Positions 1-6,002 are shown, numbered from the stretch's first letter. The stretch is 6,002 nucleotides of DNA from Hyphomicrobiales bacterium (GCA_028865375.1 JAGWKJ010000158.1:1-6002); one strand, 5' to 3'. The notes: generated by a model not told the origin, from the sequence alone. Numbers and translations: made by a program.

Positions 1-1163
1 TTCTTCAGGAGGCTCGATCCGGGCAATCCGCCGTCGCGGGCGAAGGCGAAGATCATGCGCGAAGCCGAGGTCACCGTCGCCAGTCCGCAGAGGAACTGCG
101 ACACGAAGATCGCGACATAGAGACCGTCCTTCAGCCAGGCCGGGAACCGCGCGTCGAGCGCCCAGAAGAAGACGTTCCAGCCCTGCTTGGCGGCGTCCTT
201 CATGTCGGGAATGACGAACAGGAAGCCGATCAGCATGACGTAGCCGAACACCGAGGACCACCACACCGAGCTGACCATGCCGCGCGGCGCGGAAATGGCG
301 GCCTTGTGCGTTTCTTCGGAGGTGTGCGCCGAGGCGTCATAGCCCGTGATGGTGTAGATCGGCACCAACAGGCTGAGCAAAAACGCCATCAGCATGCTGA
401 CCTTGCTCGGCCAGATCGGATCGCCCTTCAACTCGTTCGCGGCGTTCAGGGTGGGATCGCCGGTGAAATTGGTGAAGGTCCACAGCCGCGCGAAATCCCA
501 ATGCTCCGCGAACGCGAAGCACGAAATCGTCAGGACGATCGTCGCCGCGAAGATGAGATAACCGGAGAAGTCCGTCAGCTTCGCCGTCAGCCGGATGCCG
601 AAATGGTTGATGAGCGCCTGTGCGCCCGTGATCGCGGCGACGAAAATGACCTGGTTGCGGAAACCTTCCGAAACCGTCGTATCGACGTTGATCGCGGGAA
701 ACCAAGGCGCGATGGCGCCGGAGAAGAAGCCCCATGTGCCGACGTTGATGGCGCCCAGCACGGTCACGAGGCCGAGCAGGTTGAGCCAGGCGGTCAACCA
801 CCCCGTGAAGCGGTTGCCGAGGATCGAGCTCCAGTGGTACAGGCCGCCCGCCGTCGGATAGGCGGAAGCGATCTGGCCCATGCCGAGGGCGAACACGCCC
901 GAGATCAGGCATCCGATCGGCCAACCGATGCCGATCGAGGCGCCGCCTGCGCCCGCCGTCGCCTGCGCGAGCGAATTGATGCCGCCCGAAAGGATGCAGA
1001 TGATCGAAAACGACACCGCAAAATTCGAAAAGGCGCTCATGCGCCGTTCGAGTTCCTGGGCGTAGCCCATGGAATGGAGGACCTTGATGTCCTCCGTCCG
1101 CTCCGCTTCCGAATAGTCGTCCGCCGGCCCGATCGATCCGCTTGACCTTGATGATTCTTTCAT
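1..1163 (-). CDS. APC-superfamily amino acid permease, 3' end outside window
   Basis: The gene encodes a polytopic inner-membrane transporter of the amino acid/choline transporter branch of the APC superfamily, expected to import an amino acid, GABA-like compound or related amine by ion-coupled symport. The frame is open from the ATG at 1163 to the left edge (387 codons seen; family members are usually about 500-550 residues, so the last few helices are missing). After a polar cytoplasmic N-terminus, residues 33-60 carry the family signature beginning GYAQELERRMSAFSNFA and entering the first helix. Others are SAYPTAGGLYHW (100-111), GYDASAHTSEET (274-285), the typical ACT-subfamily loop, and ASRMIFAFARDGGLP (367-381). 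Hydrophobic helices alternate throughout. A GGGAG Shine-Dalgarno (1170-1174) six bases before the ATG supports the start. It follows the amidohydrolase gene by 46 bases, suggesting one transcript. The family is clear; the substrate is not readable from sequence, but the neighbour points to an N-formyl or free amino acid. Confidence 0.93.
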   Translation of the reverse strand, partial: MKESSRSSGSIGPADDYSEAERTEDIKVLHSMGYAQELERRMSAFSNFAVSFSIICILSGGINSLAQATAGAGGASIGIGWPIGCLISGVFALGMGQIASAYPTAGGLYHWSSILGNRFTGWLTAWLNLLGLVTVLGAINVGTWGFFSGAIAPWFPAINVDTTVSEGFRNQVIFVAAITGAQALINHFGIRLTAKLTDFSGYLIFAATIVLTISCFAFAEHWDFARLWTFTNFTGDPTLNAANELKGDPIWPSKVSMLMAFLLSLLVPIYTITGYDASAHTSEETHKAAISAPRGMVSSVWWSSVFGYVMLIGFLFVIPDMKDAAKQGWNVFFWALDARFPAWLKDGLYVAIFVSQFLCGLATVTSASRMIFAFARDGGLPGSSLLK

Positions 1164-1169
1164 CGTCCG

Positions 1170-1174
1170 CTCCC
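1170..1174 (-). promoter_or_regulatory. Ribosome binding site of the permease gene
   Basis: GGGAG on the minus strand, six bases before the ATG at 1163. It fixes the permease start and shows that the gene has its own translation signal despite lying just behind the amidohydrolase gene. Confidence 0.7.
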
Positions 1175-1209
1175 GCCGCTGAATTTGAATCGTCGATTTC
1201 GGTCCGTCG

Positions 1210-2004
1210 TCACCCCGCCCTTTCGGCGACCCCGGCGCCGAAGCAGCTTCGCGTCGCCGCGAGCAGCAGGGGCGCGAGACGCCTCGCCCAAGCCTCCTGC
1301 CCGTCGCGGTCGGCGACGAGGTCGTTGCGCACTTCGATCATCGCGGCGGGCAATCCGTTGGCTTCGCCGTGCCGCAGCAACGTGTGGTAGACGCGATCGG
1401 AAGGCGCGTAGGGTTCGTTTACGCCGACCACGAGGCCCGCTTCGGCGCGGAGGCCCGCCACGAGGGAGCCGCCGATGCGCGCGTCGCCGGCGAAGATGAC
1501 CCCGCAATGCCAAGGCCTGACGATCCCGTGCATGGCCGGGGTGTAGGTATGGATTGAGATGACCGCGGTCGCCCTTCCCGCCGCTCGGCGCAGGCCGAGC
1601 AATCGTTCGACGGCGGCGTGATAGGGCTCATAGATCTCGGCGACCCGGCGCGCGCGTTCGGCGCCAGAGAGGTTCGCGTTGCCGGGAATCGGCTGCCCCT
1701 CGCCGCGCGTCGCGATGGAATCCGGATCCGACGGATGCCGGTTCACGTCGAGCGCCAGCCGCGAAACGCAGCCGCGAACCAGCGGCGCGTCGAGGAGCCG
1801 GGACAACGCGCGGCTCGTCTCCAACGCTCCGGGATCCCAAGCGAAATGCTTCAGGAGATCGGAAGCGGAAAGGCCAAGCGCCCCATAACGGCCTGGCAGG
1901 TGATTGGAGGCGTGGTCGCAGAGCAGGACGACGGGAGAGAGCGCGCCTTCGCGCTCGATCGCGACCGCCGGTTCCTCCGCGTTGACGAACGCCGTCTCGG
2001 CCAT
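1210..2004 (-). CDS. N-formylglutamate amidohydrolase family protein
   Basis: A 264-residue soluble protein of the N-formylglutamate amidohydrolase family (PF05013), metal-dependent hydrolases that release formate from N-formyl-L-glutamate in histidine breakdown; homologues cleave other N-acyl amino acids. Family motifs appear in order: CDHASNHLP (29-37), HFAWDPGA (53-60), SRLALDVNR (81-89), SIHTYTP (150-156), NEPYAPSD (196-203) and EVRNDL (224-229). The acidic and histidine residues in the first and fourth motifs are the likely metal/catalytic set. Length is normal and no signal peptide is seen, so it is cytoplasmic. I chose the ATG at 2004 because GGAG sits six bases upstream; an in-frame TTG at 2016 overlaps that site. 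It is probably the first gene of an operon with the permease, divergent from the RpiR regulator. No other hut gene is in view, so hutG is not assigned; N-formylglutamate or another N-acyl amino acid is the likely substrate. Confidence 0.92.
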   Translation of the reverse strand: MAETAFVNAEEPAVAIEREGALSPVVLLCDHASNHLPGRYGALGLSASDLLKHFAWDPGALETSRALSRLLDAPLVRGCVSRLALDVNRHPSDPDSIATRGEGQPIPGNANLSGAERARRVAEIYEPYHAAVERLLGLRRAAGRATAVISIHTYTPAMHGIVRPWHCGVIFAGDARIGGSLVAGLRAEAGLVVGVNEPYAPSDRVYHTLLRHGEANGLPAAMIEVRNDLVADRDGQEAWARRLAPLLLAATRSCFGAGVAERAG

Positions 2005-2010
2005 GAATCG

Positions 2011-2014
2011 CTCC
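2011..2014 (-). promoter_or_regulatory. Ribosome binding site deciding the amidohydrolase start
   Basis: GGAG on the minus strand, six bases before the ATG at 2004. It overlaps the alternative in-frame TTG at 2016, so the TTG could not use it; this decides in favour of the shorter 264-residue protein. Confidence 0.65.
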
Positions 2015-2070
2015 AAGCGACCATCCGCGCCGACCGTCCGATCGCCGGTGCAGCGACGCGTCGACGACAG

Positions 2071-2099
2071 TTTAATTCCAAAGCTGCGAGAATTGTCAA
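2071..2099 (-). promoter_or_regulatory. Predicted sigma-70-type promoter of the amidohydrolase-permease operon
   Basis: On the minus strand a perfect TTGACA (2099-2094) is followed after 17 bases by ATTAAA (2076-2071), a weak -10 box of three matches to TATAAT, as is common in alphaproteobacteria. Transcription would start near 2063-2065, leaving a leader of about 60 bases before the ATG at 2004. It lies in the only AT-rich patch of the neighbourhood. On the plus strand the regulator's promoter is unclear: TTGTCA (2093-2098) with TTACAT (2114-2119) has only 15-base spacing, and TATTAT (2105-2110) has no good -35 box. Confidence 0.5.
2074..2094. promoter_or_regulatory. Candidate operator: AATTC-N11-GAATT inverted repeat
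   Basis: AATTC (2074-2078) and its exact complement GAATT (2090-2094) are separated by 11 bases, with arm centres 16 bases apart. The element lies between, and touches, the -35 and -10 boxes of the predicted minus-strand promoter, so a bound protein would block RNA polymerase. The divergent RpiR-family gene makes its own product the first candidate ligand. The arms are seen directly; the binding is inference, and five-base arms in an AT-rich patch can arise by chance. Confidence 0.4.
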
Positions 2100-2162
2100 C
2101 TTCGTATTATCCGTTACATCGCCGCGAAGGCGTCCGCGGAGCTGTGCTAGGGTGGAGACTTC

Positions 2163-2168
2163 AGGGGG
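2163..2168 (+). promoter_or_regulatory. Ribosome binding site deciding the GTG start of the RpiR gene
   Basis: AGGGGG, seven bases before the GTG at 2176. It is the best Shine-Dalgarno near the point where the N-terminal helix-turn-helix homology begins, and it rules out starts much further upstream in the same open frame. Confidence 0.7.
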
Positions 2169-2175
2169 ATGGCGC

Positions 2176-3036
2176 GTGGACGGAGGCAATCGCGACGATG
2201 ACCGCGCCTCGATCTCGGAGCGGGCGCGCGAGGCGTTCGACCGGCTGACGGCGCGCGAGCGCAAGGCCGCGCAGACGCTGCTGGCCAACTACCCGACCGT
2301 CGGGCTGGCGCCCGTGGCGGAATTCGCCGAGCGCGCGCACGTCAGCGCTCCCACGGTGCTGCGATTCGTCGCCAAGCTCGGCTTTCAGGGCTATCCGGAC
2401 TTTCAGCGGCACTTGCGCGAGGAACTCGAAGCTCAGCTCGCCTCGCCGCTCGCCAAGCCGTCGCGCGGCGGGCGCGCGCGCAACCCGCAACGGGCCGCGA
2501 TCGACCCCTTCGTCGAATCCGCGATCGCCAATCTCCAGAACACGTTCCGTCACGTCGGCGAGAACGAATTCATGGCGATCGTCGATCTTCTATGCGACCG
2601 GCGGCGCGCCGTGCATCTGATCGGCGGTCGTTTCACGGACGCGCTCGCGCGCTATTTCGCGGCCCATCTCGGCCTGGTGCGGCCCGCCGTGCGACACGTT
2701 CCCTCGGGCATCGGCGTCTGGCGCGACCGCCTGCTCGACATGAACCGCCGCGACGTGCTGATCGTGTTCGACGTAAGGCGCTATCAAGAGGACGTCGTTT
2801 CGTTCGCCCGCAAGGCGGCCGAACGCGGCGCGTCGATCGTCCTGGTCACCGACCAATGGATGTCGCCGCTCGCGCGGCAGGCCGCGCATGTGCTGGCCTG
2901 CCGCATAACGGCGCCCTCGCGCTGGGATTCCGGGATTTCTTTGCTCGCCGTCGTCGAAGCCTTGACCGCGGCGGTCACCGATCGCCTCGGCGAATTCGCG
3001 CGCGAGCGGATGGAAGAGCTGGAGCGACTGCGGTGA
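2176..3036 (+). CDS. RpiR/MurR-family transcriptional regulator (HTH + SIS)
   Basis: A 286-residue cytoplasmic DNA-binding regulator. Residues about 12-86 form the RpiR N-terminal helix-turn-helix domain: LTARERKAAQTLL (24-36), then VAEFAERAHVSAPTVLRFVA (47-66) with the recognition helix, and LGFQGYPDFQ (68-77), the family hallmark. A variable linker follows. Residues about 130-260 form a SIS domain, seen in VHLIGGRFTDALARYF (146-161) and DVLIVFDVRRYQEDVVSFA (193-211), which in this family binds a ligand, often a sugar phosphate. The C-terminus (271-286) is a charged helix. The same frame is open back to 1618, but family homology and the AGGGGG ribosome site select GTG 2176; the upstream part runs antisense to the amidohydrolase gene. 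Length matches the family. Divergent position and a nearby inverted repeat suggest it controls the amidohydrolase-permease operon; whether it represses or activates cannot be told. Confidence 0.93.
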   Translation: MDGGNRDDDRASISERAREAFDRLTARERKAAQTLLANYPTVGLAPVAEFAERAHVSAPTVLRFVAKLGFQGYPDFQRHLREELEAQLASPLAKPSRGGRARNPQRAAIDPFVESAIANLQNTFRHVGENEFMAIVDLLCDRRRAVHLIGGRFTDALARYFAAHLGLVRPAVRHVPSGIGVWRDRLLDMNRRDVLIVFDVRRYQEDVVSFARKAAERGASIVLVTDQWMSPLARQAAHVLACRITAPSRWDSGISLLAVVEALTAAVTDRLGEFARERMEELERLR

Positions 3037-3059
3037 GACGCCCCGCCTCGGCCGCCGAC

Positions 3060-3079
3060 CTCGCGACGGCGATCGCGAG
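3060..3079. terminator. Hairpin in the convergent intergenic region, possible terminator
   Basis: CTCGCGA (3060-3066) pairs perfectly with TCGCGAG (3073-3079) across a six-base loop, 24 bases past the RpiR stop codon and between two convergent genes. No T-run follows on either strand, so it is not a canonical intrinsic terminator. It could slow polymerase or mark a factor-dependent end. The 121-base convergent gap (3037-3157) holds nothing else I can support. Confidence 0.3.
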
Positions 3080-3157
3080 AACGTCGTCCGGGGCGCCCGA
3101 CGCGATCCGAGTTCGACGGGCCGCGAATGGGGAGGACGCGCCGGCCTCGCCCTCGTC

Positions 3158-4834
3158 TCAGGCGGCGCCGAGGCGGCGGCTTTCGTAGACGGCGCGCCAG
3201 ACCTCGACGTCCGACGACATCACGCGTTCCAAGTCGCGTACGCGGGCGCGCAAGGTTTCGAGGTCGCCCGGGGCGTCGTCGGCGAACGCCCGCTCGAGGC
3301 CGGCGAGTTCCCCGACGCATCGCTCCGAGCGCCGCACTTCGTCCTCGGCGCCGCTGAACAGCCGCAAGCCGAACAGCGTGGCGCCCAGCGCCGGCAGGAG
3401 GACCGACGTCGCGCGCGCCGGCGTCGCGGACGAAAACGCGGCGTCGGCCAGGTCGGCCGCGGCCAGCGCGGCGCCGCCGGCGAGGCAGGCGTATCCCATC
3501 CACTTGAACAGCGCGTCGCGACGCGAGCGGCGCGCGATCCGGTCGCGATGGTAGGCCAATTGTCCCGCGACCAAGGCGGACGCCCGCGCGCGCACCTCGG
3601 GCATCTCCGCGCCGAGGTCGCCGGAAAAGACCGGCAGTTCCCGGATCGCCGCCCGCACGAACCATCCGGTCCAGCGCGGCTGTTCGTCGGAGGGCGCCTG
3701 CGGCCAGATGCCGAGCGGCCAGAACGGCGCGCTCGACCTCAGGCGCTCGGCCACCTCGCGCGCCTCGAGCCAGCGCCGATGCCATTGCCGCCAGGCGGCC
3801 AAGCCCGAGATCGCCACGACCAGCGCCACGGCCGCCAGCTCGATCGCCGCCGCCCGCCGCCGCACCGGAAAGGCGGTCGCCGCCGCAACCGCCGCCGCAC
3901 CGGCCGCGCCGAGCGCGAAGCTCAGCGAATAGGCGGCCCTGTATCGCCGCGCGCAACCCGCCGCCACCGCGCCTGCGCCGTGGGTCAGCGCGGCCAAGCG
4001 CGCCTCGGCTTCCGCATTGGCCGCTTTCGCGTCGCCCGGCGCCGGCGCTCCCGGCGCGCGTTTCAGCGGGAAGTGCCACGAACCCAGGAACAGCGCCAAC
4101 CCGCGCGCCTCGGCGGCGTCGCGGGGCGGGCGGACCAACCTGTCGACCGCGGCGGCGAGGCCGTCGGCGACCGGCACGGGCGCGATGTCTTCGACCGGAC
4201 GGACGACGGCGCCATGATCGTCGGCCGAGGCCAGCAACGTCGTCGCGCCGTCGACCGGGTCGATGCGCAGGACGGTCACGCCGCGCCGCGCCGCTTCCGC
4301 CACGACGTCGCCCGTGCCGCCGCGCCCGCGCGAGCGCTTGCCGTCCCACACCGCGATCAGCAGGTCCGCCTGGCCGAGCGCCGCGAAGCCCGCCGCCTCG
4401 AACGCCCTGCCCGGTTCGCCGCCCTCGCGCGGAAGCACGAGGATCGCGCGCGCGCGGGCGAGCAGCGCGCGAAACCGCGCGACATGGGACGCGTCGCCGA
4501 ACGTCGCCTCGTAGTCCGCGACCGGCATCGGCAGGATCGCGTCGACGGCGAGACCGCGCGCCAACGCCGCTTCGGCGGCGATGGCGTCCGCGCCCTCGGC
4601 CAAGGCGCCGACCAGCGACAGCGCCGGGGGCGCGGGAGCGAAGACCGAGGCGTGGCGATGGAGGCCCGATCGCGCCTCGACCAAGACCGCGTCGAGCGCG
4701 CGACCGAGCGCGTCCGCGACCGCCGCCTCGTCGAACGCCGATCCGCCCGGCGGATCGCCGGGCCGCACGGGGCGGTGGCCCGTCACCGCGAGCGTCAGGG
4801 CGAGGATGGGCTTGGGCGGATGTCCGAAAAACAT
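3158..4834 (-). CDS. SLOG-like domain fused to a four-helix membrane module (SLATT-type predicted effector)
   Basis: A 558-residue protein with no enzyme name I can give. The N-terminal part (about 10-235) reads as a SLOG-like Rossmannoid fold (the DprA/LOG/YpsA superfamily): strand LTLAVTGHRP (13-22), SLVGALAEGADAIAAEAAL (73-91), LPMPVADYEATF (101-112), QADLLIAVWDGK (155-166) and the glycine loop GRGGTGDVVAEAARRG (170-185), expected to bind a nucleotide-like ligand. The C-terminal part holds predicted helices at about 301-323, 329-348, 442-465 and 472-495. After the second come RWLEAREVAERLR (354-366) and a tryptophan-rich stretch to GWF (390-392). A charged helix closes the protein. This is the layout of SLOG-SLATT proteins, predicted to respond to a nucleotide signal by disturbing the membrane. 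I chose ATG 4834; the longer TTG start at 4888 lies in the predicted -35 box. A closely matching module occurs in the divergent neighbour. Domain call fairly sure, function inferred. Confidence 0.82.
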   Translation of the reverse strand: MFFGHPPKPILALTLAVTGHRPVRPGDPPGGSAFDEAAVADALGRALDAVLVEARSGLHRHASVFAPAPPALSLVGALAEGADAIAAEAALARGLAVDAILPMPVADYEATFGDASHVARFRALLARARAILVLPREGGEPGRAFEAAGFAALGQADLLIAVWDGKRSRGRGGTGDVVAEAARRGVTVLRIDPVDGATTLLASADDHGAVVRPVEDIAPVPVADGLAAAVDRLVRPPRDAAEARGLALFLGSWHFPLKRAPGAPAPGDAKAANAEAEARLAALTHGAGAVAAGCARRYRAAYSLSFALGAAGAAAVAAATAFPVRRRAAAIELAAVALVVAISGLAAWRQWHRRWLEAREVAERLRSSAPFWPLGIWPQAPSDEQPRWTGWFVRAAIRELPVFSGDLGAEMPEVRARASALVAGQLAYHRDRIARRSRRDALFKWMGYACLAGGAALAAADLADAAFSSATPARATSVLLPALGATLFGLRLFSGAEDEVRRSERCVGELAGLERAFADDAPGDLETLRARVRDLERVMSSDVEVWRAVYESRRLGAA

Positions 4835-4859
4835 GTGCGCCCCGCGGCGGTTGCCAAGG

Positions 4860-4888
4860 ACCCTAACCGACGCGCACTTGCGTGCCAA
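4860..4888 (-). promoter_or_regulatory. Predicted promoter of the SLOG-membrane gene
   Basis: On the minus strand TTGGCA (4888-4883, five of six matches to TTGACA) and TAGGGT (4865-4860, three of six matches to TATAAT) are exactly 17 bases apart. The start point would fall near 4853, giving a leader of about 20 bases to the ATG at 4834. The -10 is weak. In the same 102-base divergent gap (4835-4936) I find no convincing plus-strand promoter; the best pair is TTGCGT (4878-4883) with TATCGA (4902-4907), which is poor. Confidence 0.38.
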
Positions 4889-4936
4889 CGCGATGGCCGG
4901 CTATCGATCGCACCCCGCCCGGAGCGACGCGACCCG

Positions 4937-6002
4937 ATGTCGAACCCGTCCAACGAAGGGCCGATCGCCGCCGGCGGCGCGAAACCGCCCGCCGCCGTCG
5001 TGGCCCTTTGGGCGGTCGACGGCGCCGCGCCGGCGGACGCCGCGACGCCGGCCCGGACATTGCGCGCCGTGGCGGAGGCGGCCGCCGCCGCTTATCCCGG
5101 AGCGTTCGCGCGGCCAACGGTGGCGCGCGTCGTCGTGTCCGACCAGGATCGTCTGTCGACCGGGACCCGGGCGTCGTTCGAAGCCGCAGGCGTCGAAGTC
5201 GCCGTCCTGCCGGCGCCGCGGGCGTTTTGCGCGACGCAGGCCGACATCGCCATCGTCGCGGACATCGAAGGTCTCGCGAACGTCGGCGACATGCCGGCGC
5301 TGCTTCCCGGCCCCGACGGCGGCGCGCTTTATGACCGCGGCGGACCGGACCCGATTTACGACGATCGGCCGCGCGCCGCGCCGCGACCGTCGCCCGCCGA
5401 TCCGGCCCGGATCGCCGCAGACCTGTTCGCCGGCGCGACTTCGCCGGAATTGCTCGCCTTCCACGACGAGCCGGCCGAGATCGGCGCCGGGCGCTTCTCC
5501 TACGACCTGCTGCTGCGCCTGCTGCGCGCGCCGACGGCTTCGGCCTTCGAAGACGACGGATGGGCGGCCGCGCTCGCGCTCGGCCAAGGTCCGCGCGCCG
5601 ACGCCGGGCCGGCCTTGCGGGCGCTCGAGGCGCTCTATCGCCGCGCGGATTCGCTGGCCGTCGGCTACGGACGGCGCTGGCGCTCGACCTTGGTGGCGCG
5701 TTCCGTGTTGCTCGTGGCAACGGGAGCGATCTCGGGCGTCGTCGGCGCGGCGCTGCCCGACCTGTTCCTGGCGACCTTCGCGGTGCAGCTCGCCACCAGC
5801 GGCCTCCTCCTGCTCGACCGGCGCGTCGCGCGCAAGAACCGCTGGCGCGCGCGATGGGTAGAGTACCGCGCGCTGGCCGAGAGCCTGCGCGGCCTGCGGG
5901 CGCTCGCGCTCGGCGGCGCGGCGGCGGTCGCCAGACCGGCGACGGGCTGGATCGATTTCGCCTCGACGCGCGCGCTGCGCGCCGTCGCGCCATGGGCGCC
6001 GG
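4937..6002 (+). CDS. Two-TM SLATT-like membrane protein, partner of the divergent SLOG gene; 3' end outside window
   Basis: The frame is open from ATG 4937 to the right edge (355 codons seen), with no stop. I do not recognise a named family for the N-terminus. Residues about 18-115 alternate hydrophobic strands with alanine-rich helices: AAVVALWAVDG (19-29), VARVVVSDQDRL (62-73), VEVAVLPAP (86-94) and ADIAIVADIEGL (102-113). They could be a degenerate Rossmannoid domain, but the TGHR and GGT motifs of the neighbour are absent. An acidic, proline-rich linker and a helical segment (about 155-245) follow. A two-helix membrane hairpin (about 250-271 and 273-294) leads into RWVEYRALAESLR (306-318) and GWIDF (337-341), matching the module in the divergent gene and the SLATT effector pattern. 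GGAG at 4921-4924 is 12 bases from the ATG, longer than ideal, but no better start is near. Likely a membrane effector or partner subunit; inferred. Confidence 0.8.
   Translation, partial: MSNPSNEGPIAAGGAKPPAAVVALWAVDGAAPADAATPARTLRAVAEAAAAAYPGAFARPTVARVVVSDQDRLSTGTRASFEAAGVEVAVLPAPRAFCATQADIAIVADIEGLANVGDMPALLPGPDGGALYDRGGPDPIYDDRPRAAPRPSPADPARIAADLFAGATSPELLAFHDEPAEIGAGRFSYDLLLRLLRAPTASAFEDDGWAAALALGQGPRADAGPALRALEALYRRADSLAVGYGRRWRSTLVARSVLLVATGAISGVVGAALPDLFLATFAVQLATSGLLLLDRRVARKNRWRARWVEYRALAESLRGLRALALGGAAAVARPATGWIDFASTRALRAVAPWAP

Noticed and set aside
306..1145. 279-codon plus-strand open frame, rich in Arg, Asp and Glu
   Set aside because: Antisense to the permease, whose family motifs are unmistakable; composition is that of a GC-driven shadow frame and no domain is seen.
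2005..2016. TTG start four codons upstream for the amidohydrolase
   Set aside because: It overlaps the GGAG ribosome site that serves ATG 2004.
1618..2175. N-terminal extension of the RpiR frame to 472 residues
   Set aside because: The extension is antisense to the amidohydrolase coding sequence and crosses the divergent promoter; GTG 2176 has a strong ribosome site and matches the normal family length.
2784..4349. 521-codon minus-strand open frame
   Set aside because: Arg/Gly-rich, overlaps the SLOG gene in another frame and continues antisense into the RpiR gene; no recognisable motif.
3158..4834. DprA, YpsA or cytokinin-activating LOG enzyme as the identity of the SLOG protein
   Set aside because: The Rossmannoid motifs are shared by the superfamily, but the fused four-helix membrane region is not found in those enzymes, and the LOG catalytic PGGxGT motif is not seen in its standard form.
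4874..4885. GCAC-N4-GTGC small inverted repeat in the divergent gap between the membrane genes
   Set aside because: Four-base arms in a GC-rich region are expected by chance; no second copy seen.
4581..5861. 426-codon plus-strand open frame
   Set aside because: Low-complexity Arg/Pro/Ser frame that runs antisense to the SLOG gene and then overlaps the plus-strand membrane gene in another frame; the frame from 4937 has real hydrophobic helices and the conserved module.
4863..5993. 376-codon minus-strand open frame, over a quarter arginine
   Set aside because: Antisense shadow of the plus-strand membrane gene; composition implausible for a protein.

Overview
The window is very GC-rich, with reading frames dominated by G/C third positions. 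Its gene families and loose promoter elements suit an alphaproteobacterium, probably of the Hyphomicrobiales/Rhizobiales type. That placement is an inference from composition and family, not a taxonomic assignment. Five protein-coding genes fill almost the whole window. I see no RNA genes, insertion sequences, CRISPR arrays or direct repeats, and no gene-free stretch longer than about 170 bases.

Left half (1-3036): a small catabolic/uptake locus. An N-formylglutamate amidohydrolase-family gene (1210-2004, minus) lies 46 bases upstream of an APC-superfamily amino acid permease (1-1163, minus, running off the left edge), so the two look co-transcribed. An RpiR-family regulator (2176-3036, plus) is divergent from them. 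The 171-base region between the divergent genes holds a good minus-strand promoter. A perfect AATTC-N11-GAATT inverted repeat lies between its -35 and -10 boxes, a natural place for the RpiR protein to control uptake and hydrolysis of an N-acylated (probably N-formyl) amino acid in response to a ligand bound by its SIS domain.

Right half (3158-6002): two head-to-head genes of a different kind. One (3158-4834, minus) joins a SLOG-like Rossmannoid nucleotide/ligand-binding domain to four predicted membrane helices. The other (4937 to beyond 6002, plus) has a divergent N-terminal region and one two-helix membrane hairpin. Both carry the same element after a hairpin: an RW-rich amphipathic stretch with an AE-x-LR core, then a GW-containing segment. 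This resembles the SLATT (SMODS- and SLOG-associating two-TM) effector layout predicted to act in nucleotide-triggered membrane responses and phage defence. The pair is the most interesting part of the window; its function is inferred from architecture only.

The rpiR gene and the SLOG-membrane gene converge across a 121-base gap with a 7-bp hairpin. Most other long open frames are arginine-rich shadows caused by the base composition.
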